Source of the DNA: DAIODI01 sp046349255
GTDB lineage: Bacteria; Pseudomonadota; Alphaproteobacteria; Rhizobiales; Aestuariivirgaceae
NCBI GenBank assembly: GCA_046349255.1
Contig: JAXMCR010000003.1
Location: 682,001 to 746,000 of the forward strand
Length of the DNA stretch: 64,000 nucleotides
Direction of reading: 5' to 3'
This document shows, piece by piece, positions 24,887 through 34,700 of this stretch. The position numbers were made by a program, and so were the translations under genes. The notes below the pieces were generated by a model that worked only from the letters and a program-made list of their open reading frames with translations, was not told the origin of the DNA and did no database searches. Numbering within the stretch: position 1 is the first letter of the stretch; each line of letters begins with the position of its first letter.

Positions 24887-26178
24887 TGGCACATGCCGCT
24901 GCACCCGACCGGGGCTCGATGGGCCTGTTCTCCGTCGCGGCCATCGGTATCGGTTCGATGGTAGGCGCCGGGATCTTCGCCCTCCTCGGCCAGGCCGCGG
25001 TCGCGGCGGGCCGCGACGTCTACCTGAGCTTCATCATCGCCGGCGTGATCGCCTTCCTCTCTGGCATCTCGTACGCCAAGCTCGCCGTGCGCTATCCGGT
25101 GAACGGGGGCATCGTCGAGTATTTCTCGCGCGCGTTTCCTTCGCCGCTCGTCGCCCGCGCGCTGTCTCTGCTCTATCTCCTCACCCTCGTCGTGACGGTC
25201 GCGATCGTCGCCAAGGCGTTCGGAAAATATGCAACGCGCCTCGTGATCGGCAATGACGTGTCCTCCTTCCTGTCCGACTGCTTTGCCGCGGGGATCGTCA
25301 TCCTGCTCGCGCTTCTCAATCTCGTCGGTGACAAGGCGGTCGGCCGTGCCGAGCTGCTGCTCGTCTCGGTCAAGCTCGGCATACTCGCGCTTCTGATGGC
25401 CGCCGGCTTGCCCAGCATCGATCCAGGGCTCATCGCGCAAGGGCCGGAGGTCACCACGCAGGCGCTGATCTCGAGCGTGGGACTCACCTTCTTCGCCTAC
25501 GCGGGTTTCGGGATGATGGCGAACGCCGCCGCCAACGTCGCCAGCCCCGGCACGACTCTGCCGCGGGCGATCTTCCTCGCGATTGCCCTCGTCATCGTCC
25601 TCTACATCAGCCTCGCCGTCGTGGTGCTGGGCAACCTGCCGGCGGAGAAGCTCGTGAAGTACGCCGACACCGCGGTAGCCGAGGCCGCCAAGCCGGTGCT
25701 CGGGCATCTCGGGTTCGTCGCCGTATCAGTCGGCGCATTGATCGCCACGGCTTCGGCGATGAACGCCACGCTCTACAGCCTGCTGAACCTCGGCCGCGCG
25801 CTCGCCGAGCGTGACCCGGACGGGAGCGCCTTCGCGCGCTGGCTGCTCGGCTCGACAGGCGGATATGCCACGCTTGTCGCCGCGATCGTCGTCATCATCT
25901 TCTTCTTCAACCTCAGCGCCATCGCGAACGTCGCCGGCGGAGCCTTCCTGCTTGCCTATCTGGCGGTATTCGCCGCACATTGGCGTCTGATCGGCGAAAC
26001 CGGAGGGTCGAAGCTACTGATCCTCGCCGGCGCCGCGTTGATGGTTCTGGTGCTCGTGGTCATGTTCGTGCAGCTCACCCAGGTTCAGCCCGACGCCGTC
26101 GAACTCTTCTCCGGACTCCTCGGCATCTGCGCGCTGCTGGCGTGGCTGATGCAGGGCCGTTCCGCCGCGCGCGCCTAG
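24886..26178 (+). CDS. APC-family amino acid permease coupled to glutaminase
   Basis: 430-residue transporter with about 12 helices. The first helix has GIGSMVGAGIFALLG, the substrate-backbone-binding signature of APC permeases. ATG at 24886 overlaps the glutaminase stop (TGATG), so translation is coupled. A role in glutamine or glutamate uptake for the upstream enzymes is the simplest inference. The open frame continues upstream within glsA but is a shadow there. Confidence 0.9.
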   Translation: MAHAAAPDRGSMGLFSVAAIGIGSMVGAGIFALLGQAAVAAGRDVYLSFIIAGVIAFLSGISYAKLAVRYPVNGGIVEYFSRAFPSPLVARALSLLYLLTLVVTVAIVAKAFGKYATRLVIGNDVSSFLSDCFAAGIVILLALLNLVGDKAVGRAELLLVSVKLGILALLMAAGLPSIDPGLIAQGPEVTTQALISSVGLTFFAYAGFGMMANAAANVASPGTTLPRAIFLAIALVIVLYISLAVVVLGNLPAEKLVKYADTAVAEAAKPVLGHLGFVAVSVGALIATASAMNATLYSLLNLGRALAERDPDGSAFARWLLGSTGGYATLVAAIVVIIFFFNLSAIANVAGGAFLLAYLAVFAAHWRLIGETGGSKLLILAGAALMVLVLVVMFVQLTQVQPDAVELFSGLLGICALLAWLMQGRSAARA

Positions 26179-26182
26179 CAAC

Positions 26183-26635
26183 ATGGCGGGCTTCAGCGAT
26201 CCGCAGATCGGGGCGTTGTTCCTCGCCGTCGTCGCGTTCCTCGTGATCGTGCCGTGCCACCTCGTCGGCCTCCACGGTGTCGCCGCGCTGATCCGCGCCC
26301 ATAACCCGAAGGGCAGCATGCGCGAGCAGGGCTTCCGCGCCGAGGCGGGCCTCGTGCTGCTGGTCATGGCGTCGCTGTTCGGGCTGCACCTGCTGACGAA
26401 CGCCGCGTGGGGCGGCTTCATCGCCTGGTCAGGCGCACTGCAGGGCTATCGGCAGTGCCTGTTCTACTCGCTCGAGAATTACACGTCCCTCGGCCTGACC
26501 CGCGTCCAGGTCGACGATACCTGGCGCGCGCTCGCGCCGCTGATCTCGCTCTCCGGCGTCTTCTGCCTCGGATGGTCGACCGCCGTTCTCGTCAGCGTGT
26601 TCAACCACCTCTACTCCCCGACGTCCGGCCGCTAG
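26183..26635 (+). CDS. small pore-loop (ion-channel-like) membrane protein, copy 2
   Basis: 150 residues with hydrophobic segments at about 9-30, 54-75, 77-90 and 111-135. Between the last two is LFYSLENYTSLGLTR (residues 93-107), a pore-helix/filter-like segment in which T-x-G of potassium channels is kept but Y-G-D is lost. Paralogue of the 13004-13531 protein. ATG at 26183 lies five bases after the permease stop, so it ends the glsA-permease operon. Its stop overlaps that of the convergent marC gene. Confidence 0.7.
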   Translation: MAGFSDPQIGALFLAVVAFLVIVPCHLVGLHGVAALIRAHNPKGSMREQGFRAEAGLVLLVMASLFGLHLLTNAAWGGFIAWSGALQGYRQCLFYSLENYTSLGLTRVQVDDTWRALAPLISLSGVFCLGWSTAVLVSVFNHLYSPTSGR

Positions 26636-27288
26636 AGCGCCGCCGCCGAGTTCGTCGCCGCAGCTCCAAGGAGGTCGCGGACGCCCTCGACGGCGAGCTG
26701 GGCTCCGAGCGCAAAGAGGATGATGCCCGAAATCCGGTTCACCGTATCGATCGCGCCGTCGCTGAGCCGCCGTACGAGGCGTCCAGCGAAACAAAGCGTG
26801 AGGAACACGGGAACCGCCATCGCCAGCGCCACGCCGGCGAGCGCTGCGAGGTCTTCCGGCGTATTGTACCGCCCGGCGGCGCTGATCGCGACCGCGATCG
26901 TGCCACCGCCGATGGTGATCGGAAACGTCAGCGGCACGGTCGTGAGCAAACGCCAGTCCCCTTCCGACGCAGCAAGATCAACCTCGCGATCGGACGCCTT
27001 GCCCGCGCGCGTCATCAACGGCCAGCCCTGGTGGAGCAGCGCGGCGCCACCGGTCAGCGTCAGTGCTCCCGTCGAGATGCCGAGCGCCCTGAGCGCGAGC
27101 TGGCCGAGCGCCACGGTGAGCAGCATCACGACCGCATAGTTGCGTGCAACGGCGAACGCGATCCGGCGCTGCACGTCCGCGGGCGCGTCGCCGATTAGCG
27201 TCGCCGTTGGTCCAAGTGTAGCGGGGGGACTGAACATGGCGAGCAGGCTCACTGCGAAGAGCAGCAACTCACCCGCAGAGATCGTCAT
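26632..27288 (-). CDS. MarC family integral membrane protein
   Basis: 218 residues and six predicted helices in the MarC/UPF0056 pattern: LLFAVSLLAMFSPPATLGPTA at the start, VPLTFPITIGGGTIAVAI in the middle, and NRISGIILFALGAQLAVEGVRD at the end. Transport activity of the family is unsettled. ATG at 27288 has GAGGGGG eight bases upstream; GTG at 27297 is possible. A perfect TGCCCA palindrome is centred 84 bp before the ATG, tying it to the acid/stress genes. Confidence 0.85.
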   Translation of the reverse strand: MTISAGELLLFAVSLLAMFSPPATLGPTATLIGDAPADVQRRIAFAVARNYAVVMLLTVALGQLALRALGISTGALTLTGGAALLHQGWPLMTRAGKASDREVDLAASEGDWRLLTTVPLTFPITIGGGTIAVAISAAGRYNTPEDLAALAGVALAMAVPVFLTLCFAGRLVRRLSDGAIDTVNRISGIILFALGAQLAVEGVRDLLGAAATNSAAAL

Positions 27289-27364
27289 CCGAAGCACCCC
27301 CTCGACCGAACGACACGCCAGAGCAAATGCGTACGCAAATCCGTCGAGGGCGAAAGCCAGACAC

Positions 27365-27379
27365 TGCCCATCTTGGGCA
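27365..27379. promoter_or_regulatory. TGCCCA-N3-TGGGCA operator upstream of marC
   Basis: TGCCCATCTTGGGCA is a perfect palindrome. On the minus strand a GCGTACGCATTTG segment begins about 28 bases after the operator, closely resembling GCGTATAAGTATTTG at the same spacing after the 18397 operator. Confidence 0.75.
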
Positions 27380-27391
27380 CGGTTCAGAGCG

Positions 27392-29077
27392 CTAGCGGGA
27401 TTTCACGAGCCCGGAAAAGCCTGCAATGGCGAGAAGGCTCAACGCCCACCCGACGATCGCCTGGAAGTAGAAATAGCCCATCGCGAAGGAGCCGAAGGCC
27501 TTCGTCGGATCCGGCCGCCAGTACTCCTTCTGGCCGATCTCCAGCACCGGGAACAGCGTATCGAGGGAATACATCCAGGCATTGAAGATGGGGTAGCTCG
27601 AGGCCTCCTGCTGGCCGAGGAAGCAGCGGAGCTGCGTCTCGCCCGGCTTGGCGCGACCGGGGGTCGGCGTTGCGCCCGCAAGGAGGCGTGTCTCGCCCTC
27701 GGGCACGCCGCACATCGTCCACTCGGGCGAGCGAAGCACCACCGGGCTGTTTGGCTTCAACGCCGAGCGCGCCTCGGCCAGCCCGAACACGGCGACGCCG
27801 AGGAGCCAGAAGGCGAGGAGCCAGGCAAACGCCCGCAGCGGCTGGCGACCAAAGCCCACGGTAACGCCCAGGATGCCGTCCTTCAGCGACAGGAGCGCGC
27901 GCCACACGGCGTTCTGCGCCCGATCGCGGCGCGATTGGCGCTGGAGGCGTTCCTTCTCGATGAGGACGGCGCGCGCGTCCTCGTCGTGGCCCATCTGCGT
28001 CAGCACCTGCGCGAGCAGCTCGTAGGGCTGCGGCCAGAAATCCTCCCCCCAGCGCGCCGCGGACTGGCGGCTCAGCCAGTCGAGGCGGCTTGCGGCATCG
28101 ACGGGGCCGCCGAGGAAGGCGTTGTAGAGGCAGCGGTTGAGCAGCAGGTCGCCGGCCTTCGGCCAGGAGGCCGCCGCATCGTGGATCGTGTCGAGCGTAG
28201 CGCCGGTGAGATCCAGGGCGCCGTCGAGTTCAGCGCCATCGCGCAGGAAGAAGCCGCCGCGCACGACCGCCCGGTTGAGGTGCACCACCTCACCCCCGGG
28301 GTTCGACAGGCGTGCGCCCGACAGGTCGAGGTCGCCGCCGAGGCGCGCGCTCGCGAGCTTCACCTCCCCGGCGATGACGGCGCGGCGCAGGACGAGGTCG
28401 CCGTCGGCTTCGACCGCCTCGCCGTCGAGCGCGACCTGGCCGGCATTCTCGATGGTCGCGCCCGCGAGGTCGAGATCGGCGCCGATGCGGGACCGGCCCA
28501 CGTCGACGCCGCCGCGCACGTTCGCTGCCCGCATTTCGACGCTGCGGGCGCTCAGGTCCTCCGCGACCAGCGCCAGTCCGCCCGGCTGCGCAATGCTCGC
28601 ACCGTCAAGGATGAGCGCCCCGCCGATCCGGGCGCCGGCGAGGCGGACCTCGCCGGAGACGTCGGCCGCGCGCAACGTCATGTCGCCACGCGCCTCCAGG
28701 CGGTCCGCCTGAAGGCCGGGCAGGTGCGAGCCGTCGAGGAACAGGCTGTCGATGACCGCCGAGCGCAGCACGGGCGCTGCGTCGAAGCGGCAGTCCTTGA
28801 GCCCGAGATCGCGCGGGATGCGGCAGCCCTCGAGGTCGAGCAGACCCGAGATCCAGGCGCCGGAAATGCGAACTCCCTTTTCGTGCGGGCGGTGGTCGAC
28901 GTCGCCGCCGAGCGCGAGGAAGCGCAGGAAGGCGGCGCGGACTTCCCGCCCGGCATCACCCTGCTCCGGCACGGAGCCGTCGCCAAGCCGGTCGAAGTCG
29001 CCGTGGTCGAGATCCGCGACGATCCGTTCCTCGGCCGGCGTCAGCGGCCGGAAGCCCTGCAGCGACGTCGGCCTCAC
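27392..29077 (-). CDS. large repeat protein with C-terminal membrane domain
   Basis: 561 residues. About residues 60-330 are regular repeats of roughly 20 residues alternating small hydrophobic and charged positions (for example LRAADVSGEVRLAGARIGG, then DLDLAGATIENAG), suggesting a pentapeptide-like or bactofilin-like beta-solenoid. After a helical part (about 345-425) come two or three membrane helices (about 430-450 and 515-555). Similar proteins are sometimes named membrane-associated oxidoreductase, but I see no cofactor motif. GTG at 29077 starts one base after the AbgT stop, so it is last in the long minus-strand operon. Function unknown. Confidence 0.75.
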   Translation of the reverse strand: MRPTSLQGFRPLTPAEERIVADLDHGDFDRLGDGSVPEQGDAGREVRAAFLRFLALGGDVDHRPHEKGVRISGAWISGLLDLEGCRIPRDLGLKDCRFDAAPVLRSAVIDSLFLDGSHLPGLQADRLEARGDMTLRAADVSGEVRLAGARIGGALILDGASIAQPGGLALVAEDLSARSVEMRAANVRGGVDVGRSRIGADLDLAGATIENAGQVALDGEAVEADGDLVLRRAVIAGEVKLASARLGGDLDLSGARLSNPGGEVVHLNRAVVRGGFFLRDGAELDGALDLTGATLDTIHDAAASWPKAGDLLLNRCLYNAFLGGPVDAASRLDWLSRQSAARWGEDFWPQPYELLAQVLTQMGHDEDARAVLIEKERLQRQSRRDRAQNAVWRALLSLKDGILGVTVGFGRQPLRAFAWLLAFWLLGVAVFGLAEARSALKPNSPVVLRSPEWTMCGVPEGETRLLAGATPTPGRAKPGETQLRCFLGQQEASSYPIFNAWMYSLDTLFPVLEIGQKEYWRPDPTKAFGSFAMGYFYFQAIVGWALSLLAIAGFSGLVKSR

Positions 29078-29078
29078 A

Positions 29079-30632
29079 TCAGGCGGGTCCGAGCGGGATG
29101 CCGAGGTGGTACCAGACGATCAGCATCAGCGTCCAAAGCACCAGCAGCACGATCGTGTACGGCAGCATCAGCGCGACGATCGTGCCGATGCCCGCGTCCT
29201 TCTGGTACTTCTGCGCGAAGCCCACCATGACCGCGAGATACACGTTGAGCGGCGTGATCACGTTCATCGGGCTGTCGCCGACGCGATAGGCCGCAAGCAC
29301 CAGGTTCGGGTCGCCGCCGAGGCGCATGAACAGCGGGATGAACACCGGCGCAAGGATCGCCCACTTGGCGAGACCACCGGTGAGGATGACGTCGATCAGG
29401 GCGACCACGATGACGAACAGGATGATGTAGCCCGTCGCGCCGATCGGCATCGTCTGGAGGAAGTCCGCGAGGTTCACGGCCGTCACGGTCGCAAGGTTCG
29501 TCCAGTTGAAGAACGCGATGAAGTTCGCGATCACGAACAGGAGGAAGATCATGCCAGCAAGGCTGCTCCACGTCTTCACGACGAGCCCGATCGCCGCCGT
29601 AGCGTTCGCGATCGTGCCGGCGCCGCGGCCGTAGGCGTAGCCGACGACGAGGAACAGGAGGCTGATCAGCACGATCAGCGCGCTCATGAACGGGGATCCC
29701 GCCATGATGCCGCCCGTCGTCTGGTTGCGCAGGATGCCCCACGGGATCGGCGGCGCGGTCAGCGCCACGAGGATGAGGACAAAGACGAGCAGCGCCCGGC
29801 CGGCGTACTTCAGCCCCTGCTGCTCGCTGCCGGAGAGGCCCTCCGACGCCTCGACCGGAACGCCGCCGGTGTAGGGTCCAAGCCGCGGCTCGACGAACCG
29901 TTCGGTGAGGATGGTGCACACGATCGCCATGATGATCGACGAGGCGATCATGAAGTAGAGGTTCCCGACGACGGTGATCTGCGCGTTCGGGTTCACCGTG
30001 CGGATGGCGTCGTTGGTGACCTCCGTCAGGAGCGCATCCGTCGGCGTGACGAACACGTTGACGAGAAACACGGCGGCCACGCCTGCAAACCCCGCGGCAA
30101 GGCCCGCCAGCGGATGCCGGCCCATGCTGTGGAAGGCTGCTGCGGCCAGAGGCACCAGAACGAGGTAGCCCGCGTCCGCCGCGATCGAGGAGAGCACGCC
30201 GACCATCACGATCATGAAGGTGAAGATGGCGCGTGGCGCCGCCGCGACGAGCTTGCGCACGAGGGTCGCGATCAGCCCCGATTCCTCGGCGAGACCGACG
30301 CCGATCATCGCCACCAGAATGACGCCCACGCCGGTGAAGCCGAGGAAGTTCGCCACCGGCGTCGTCAGCATGAACCGGATGCCGTCGGCCGAGAGGAGGC
30401 TTCTGACCGCCGTCGTCTGCTTGATGATGTCGCCCGCCGCCTCGCTATAGGCTTCGTAGGTGACCGTCGTCCCGAGTGCGGCGAAGATCGCCGAGAGCGC
30501 GATCACGATGCCGATCAGGATGAAGAAGATGATGGCCGGATGCGGCACCATGTTGCCGATCCGCTCGACGGTGGCGAGGAAGCCCGTCGCGGGCGCCGCA
30601 TCGCCGTTCGACTTCGAATTGGTATTCGCCAT
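29079..30632 (-). CDS. AbgT family transporter
   Basis: 517-residue membrane protein of the p-aminobenzoyl-glutamate / antimetabolite transporter family. N-terminal FLATVERIGNMVPHPAIIFF, an internal SADAGYLVLVPLAAAAFHSMGRHP region (positions about 150-175) and C-terminal PLNVYLAVMVGFAQKYQKDAGIGT are characteristic. Known members import p-aminobenzoyl-glutamate or export sulfonamides with proton exchange. ATG at 30632 follows GGCGGAGAAACGAGG. It sits 35 bases behind an RND adaptor gene, so co-transcription with the efflux system is likely. Confidence 0.9.
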   Translation of the reverse strand: MANTNSKSNGDAAPATGFLATVERIGNMVPHPAIIFFILIGIVIALSAIFAALGTTVTYEAYSEAAGDIIKQTTAVRSLLSADGIRFMLTTPVANFLGFTGVGVILVAMIGVGLAEESGLIATLVRKLVAAAPRAIFTFMIVMVGVLSSIAADAGYLVLVPLAAAAFHSMGRHPLAGLAAGFAGVAAVFLVNVFVTPTDALLTEVTNDAIRTVNPNAQITVVGNLYFMIASSIIMAIVCTILTERFVEPRLGPYTGGVPVEASEGLSGSEQQGLKYAGRALLVFVLILVALTAPPIPWGILRNQTTGGIMAGSPFMSALIVLISLLFLVVGYAYGRGAGTIANATAAIGLVVKTWSSLAGMIFLLFVIANFIAFFNWTNLATVTAVNLADFLQTMPIGATGYIILFVIVVALIDVILTGGLAKWAILAPVFIPLFMRLGGDPNLVLAAYRVGDSPMNVITPLNVYLAVMVGFAQKYQKDAGIGTIVALMLPYTIVLLVLWTLMLIVWYHLGIPLGPA

Positions 30633-30667
30633 CCTCGTTTCTCCGCCTTTCGCGTTTCCCCGCCGCC

Positions 30668-31777
30668 TCAGGGCGCCTGGGCAGATGCAGCCTGCGTTCT
30701 GAAGGGTAGTGGCCGCACCTGCTGGCCCGGGTGCAGCGCCTGAATGCCGCCGGTGACCACCATATCGCCCGGCTCGAGGCCGCGCCCGACGACGACGGCG
30801 CTCGGCTCGAAGCGCACGATCTCGACCGGCCGCAGGGTTACGGTGTTGTCCATCGGCGCGACCACCCACACGGCAGGATCGCGGCCGAACGCGGTGAGCG
30901 CGCTCGCCGGGATGCTCGTCACCGCCTCGGTCGTGCGTGTGACGGAGCCGACGATCGGCGCGCCGAGCGCCATGTCCTTGGGCGCCCCGTCGAGGCCGAC
31001 GCGGACCCGGAACGTCCCGGTGACGGGATCGGCCTGCGGTGAGACTTCGCGGATCGAGCCGGTCACGTGCACGTTCGGGTCGGCGACGAGCGCGACGTCG
31101 ACCACGAGGTCCTGCGGCGCCTTCTCGAACAGGCGGGGCGGAACGTCGAAGACGGCGTCGCGGCCGTCGCCGCGCGCGATGGTCACGATCATCCTGCCGG
31201 CCTGCACCACTTCGCCTGGCTCCGCCCCGCGCGCCGTGACGACGCCGTCGCCTTCGGCCCTGAGCTCTGTGAAGGAGAGGCGGTCCTTCGCGGCCGCGAG
31301 CTGCGCCTCGGCGTCCTCCAGCGAGGCTTCGGCCGCGATGAAGGCGGTGCGCGCCTCGTCGTAGCGCGGCCGCGTGGTGAAGCCGCGCGCCAGCAGATCG
31401 ACCTGGCGGTCATACGCGTTGCTGGTTTTCGACACCTGCCCCTTGGCGGCCTCGACGGCGGCTTGCGCGGCCGCGACCGCGTTGCGCTCGGTTTCCGCAT
31501 CGAGGCGGGCGAGGAGCTGTCCGGCCTCCACCTTGTCGCCGACGTTGACCGGGCGCTCCGTGACCTTGCCGGCGATGCGGAAGGCGGCTTGCACTTCCTT
31601 CTGCGCCTGGATGTCGCCGGTGATGCGGGTGGTGATGCCGGTCGCGCCGGGCTCGATCAGCACGACCGTCACGGGTCGCGGCAGCGCATCGACGTCGGGC
31701 GCCTTTTCAGAGCAGGCGCTCAGGACCGAAAGGCTCGCCATCGCGGCGAGCGCCATGCAGGCGCGCCAGCGGCTCAT
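30668..31777 (-). CDS. RND efflux periplasmic adaptor, lipoprotein (second adaptor)
   Basis: 369 residues. Lipoprotein signal LSVLSAC places Cys21 or so at the processed N-terminus. It has the HlyD/MFP order: beta-barrel, lipoyl half, coiled-coil hairpin (about 95-160, NAVAAAQAAVEAAKGQ...), lipoyl half, beta-barrel. ATG at 31777 overlaps the pump stop by four bases (ATGA), so it is translated with the pump. It is a paralogue of the adaptor encoded upstream of the same pump. Confidence 0.9.
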   Translation of the reverse strand: MSRWRACMALAAMASLSVLSACSEKAPDVDALPRPVTVVLIEPGATGITTRITGDIQAQKEVQAAFRIAGKVTERPVNVGDKVEAGQLLARLDAETERNAVAAAQAAVEAAKGQVSKTSNAYDRQVDLLARGFTTRPRYDEARTAFIAAEASLEDAEAQLAAAKDRLSFTELRAEGDGVVTARGAEPGEVVQAGRMIVTIARGDGRDAVFDVPPRLFEKAPQDLVVDVALVADPNVHVTGSIREVSPQADPVTGTFRVRVGLDGAPKDMALGAPIVGSVTRTTEAVTSIPASALTAFGRDPAVWVVAPMDNTVTLRPVEIVRFEPSAVVVGRGLEPGDMVVTGGIQALHPGQQVRPLPFRTQAASAQAP

Positions 31778-34700
31778 GACACGGCCTCCGTCACCTTGGC
31801 GGCCTGCGGTTCGGGCTCCTCGCCCTCGCGGCCGCGGAACCACGTCACGTAGAGGGTCGGCAGGAAGATCAAAGTGAGCACGGTGGCGACCAGCAGCCCT
31901 CCCATGATGGCGAACGCCATCGGCCCCCAGAACACCGTGGGCGCAATCGGGATCATGCCAAGGACCGTCGAGACCGCCGTCAGCATGATCGGCCGGAAGC
32001 GCGCCGTGCTCGCGGCCATGGCGGCGTCCCAGACGCTCTTGCCCTCGGCGCGTTCCTGGTCGATCTGGCCGATCAGGATCACCGCGTTCTTCGTGATGAT
32101 GCCGATCAGCGCGAGGATGCCGAGAAGCGCCACGAAGCCCAGCGGCTTGCCCGACAGAAGCAGGGCGGCGACCACTCCGATGAGGCCGAGCGGCGCGACC
32201 GAAAGCACCATGATCAGGCGCTGGAAGCTCTTCAGCTGCAGCATCAGCACGGTCAGCATGATGAACAGCATCAGCGGGATCACAGCGAGCACCGATGCCT
32301 GCGACTTGGCGCTCTCCTCGACGGTGCCGCCGGTGGCGATGGCATAGGATGCCGGCAGCGTGGCACGCAGCGCATCGATCTTGGGGGTGAGATCGGCGAC
32401 GACCGTTTCCGGCAGCACGCCGTCGGCGACGTCGGCCTGCACGGTGAGGGTTGGCACGCGGTCTCGCCGCCAGATCAGCGGCTGGTCCTGCCCGTATGAG
32501 AGCGTCACGAACTGCGACAACGGCACGGTGCGCCCGCTCGGCAGGCTCACCTGGAGGGTGCCGAGCGTATCGATCGACACGCGCTGCTCGTCGGTCGCCC
32601 GCGCGATCACGTCGACGAGATAGATGTCGTCGCGCACCTGCGTCACCGGCATGCCGGAGATCACGGTCGCAAGCACCCCGGCCAGCGCCTGCGAGCTCAC
32701 GCCGAGCCGGCGCGCCTCGTCCTGGTCGACCTGCACGCGCAGTTCGCGCGACGGCTCGATCCAGTCGTAGTTCACCTTCCGCGCGTTGGGATTGGAGGCA
32801 ATCGTCTCGGCGAGCTTGAGCGCGATGGTGCGCACCTCCGCGAGGTCAGGCCCGGTCACGCGATACTGGACGGGCCAGCCGACCGGCGGGCCGAGCTCGA
32901 GCGGATAGACGCGCGAGACGAGGTTCGGGAATTCTTCCGCCAGCCGCTTCTGCAGACGCAGCCGCAGCCGGTCGCGCGCCTCGACGTCCTTGGCGACGAC
33001 CACGGCCTGGCTGAAGAAGTCGTTGGGCAGTTGTGCGTTGAGCGGCAGGTAGAAGCGGATCGCGCCACGACCGACGTAGGTGCTCCAGCGCGCGACGTCC
33101 GGATCATCCTTGAGCGCGGCATCGAAGCGGCGCACCACCTCGTCGCTCGCGTAGATCGAGGCGTTCTGCGGCAATTGCAGGTCGACGAGCAGTTCGGGCC
33201 GGTCGGACGCCGGGAAGAACTGCCGCGGGATGAGCGGCATCGCGAGGATCGACAGCACGAACAGGCCGACGGTGACCGCGAGCGTCAGCCAACGCGCCTT
33301 CATCGCGCCCCACAGGAGTCCGCGATAGGCGCGCACGAGGCCGCCGGGTTCGTCGCTCGTCTTCGTCGGAGCCTTGAGGATCCACAGACCGAGGAGCGGC
33401 GCGAAGATCACGGCGACGAACCACGACACGAGAAGCGCGATCGTCACGACGGCGAAGAGCGAGAACGTGTACTCGCCCGCCGATGAGGCCGCAAAGCCGA
33501 TCGGCACGAAGCCGGCGATCGTCACGAGCGTACCGGCGAGCATGGCGAAGGCGTAGCGGGTGAAGGCGTAGGTCGCGGCCTTTTCCTTGTCGTCGCCCGC
33601 TGCGAGCCGGCTCACCATCGCGTCGGTCGTCGTCATCGCGTCATCGACGAGGAGCGCCAGCGCGATGATGAGCGCACCGAGCGACACGCGCTGCATGTCG
33701 ATGTGCACGATCTGCATGACGGCGAACACGACGGCGAGCGTCAGCGGGATCGCCAGCGCCACGACGAGGCCAGGCCGGAGGCCGAGCGCGAGGAGGCTCA
33801 CGGCGAGGATGATGCCCACCGACTGCCAGAGCGAGGTCATGAACTCGTCGATCGCCGAGGCGACTGTCACCGACTGGTCGGCGACGAGGCGCGCCTCGAT
33901 GCCGACCGGAAGACCGGCGGTGAACGCCTGCATCGTCTGCTGCACGTTCTTGCCGAGCGCCAGGATGTCGCCGCCGTCGCGCATCGCGATGCCGAGGCCG
34001 ATCGCCTCCTTGCCGTTGACGCGGAACATCGGCTGCGGCGGGTCGGCGTAGCCGCGCCGCACCGTCGCGATGTCGGCGAGCCGCACCATGCGGTTGCCGA
34101 CGGCCAGGTTGATGTTGCGGATGTCGTCTTCCGACTGGAACGCGCCGGAAACGCGGATCGACAGGTTTTCCGCATCCGTGCGGATGATGCCGGCCGGGCG
34201 CACCGCGTTCTGCGCCTGGAGCGCGGCGATGACGGCGCTCCGGTCGATGCCGAGATTCGCCAGCTCCTTCACGTTGAACTCGACGAAGATGCGTTCGTCC
34301 TGCGCGCCGATGATCTCGACCTTGGAGACGTCCGGGACGAGCAGCAGCTTCGAACGCGCCTGCTCGACGATGTCGCGCACCTCGCGCGGGGTGAACCCGT
34401 CGGAGGTGAACCCGTAGATGATGCCGAACGTGTCGCCGAAGCGGTCGTTGAACACGGGGCCGACGACGCCTTGCGGCAGCGTCAGGCGGATGTCGTTGAC
34501 GAGGTTGCGCACCTGGTACCAGGTGTCGTGCACCTGCTGCGGCGTCGCCTCGCCCTTGAGGTTCACGAAGATCGTGGTGACGCCGGGCTTCGTGTAGCTG
34601 CGGATGAAGTCGAGGTGCGGCGTCTCCTCGAGCGCACGCTCGATACGCTCGGTCACCTGCTGCATCGTCTCGTCCATGGTCGCGCCGGGCCAGGCGGCGG

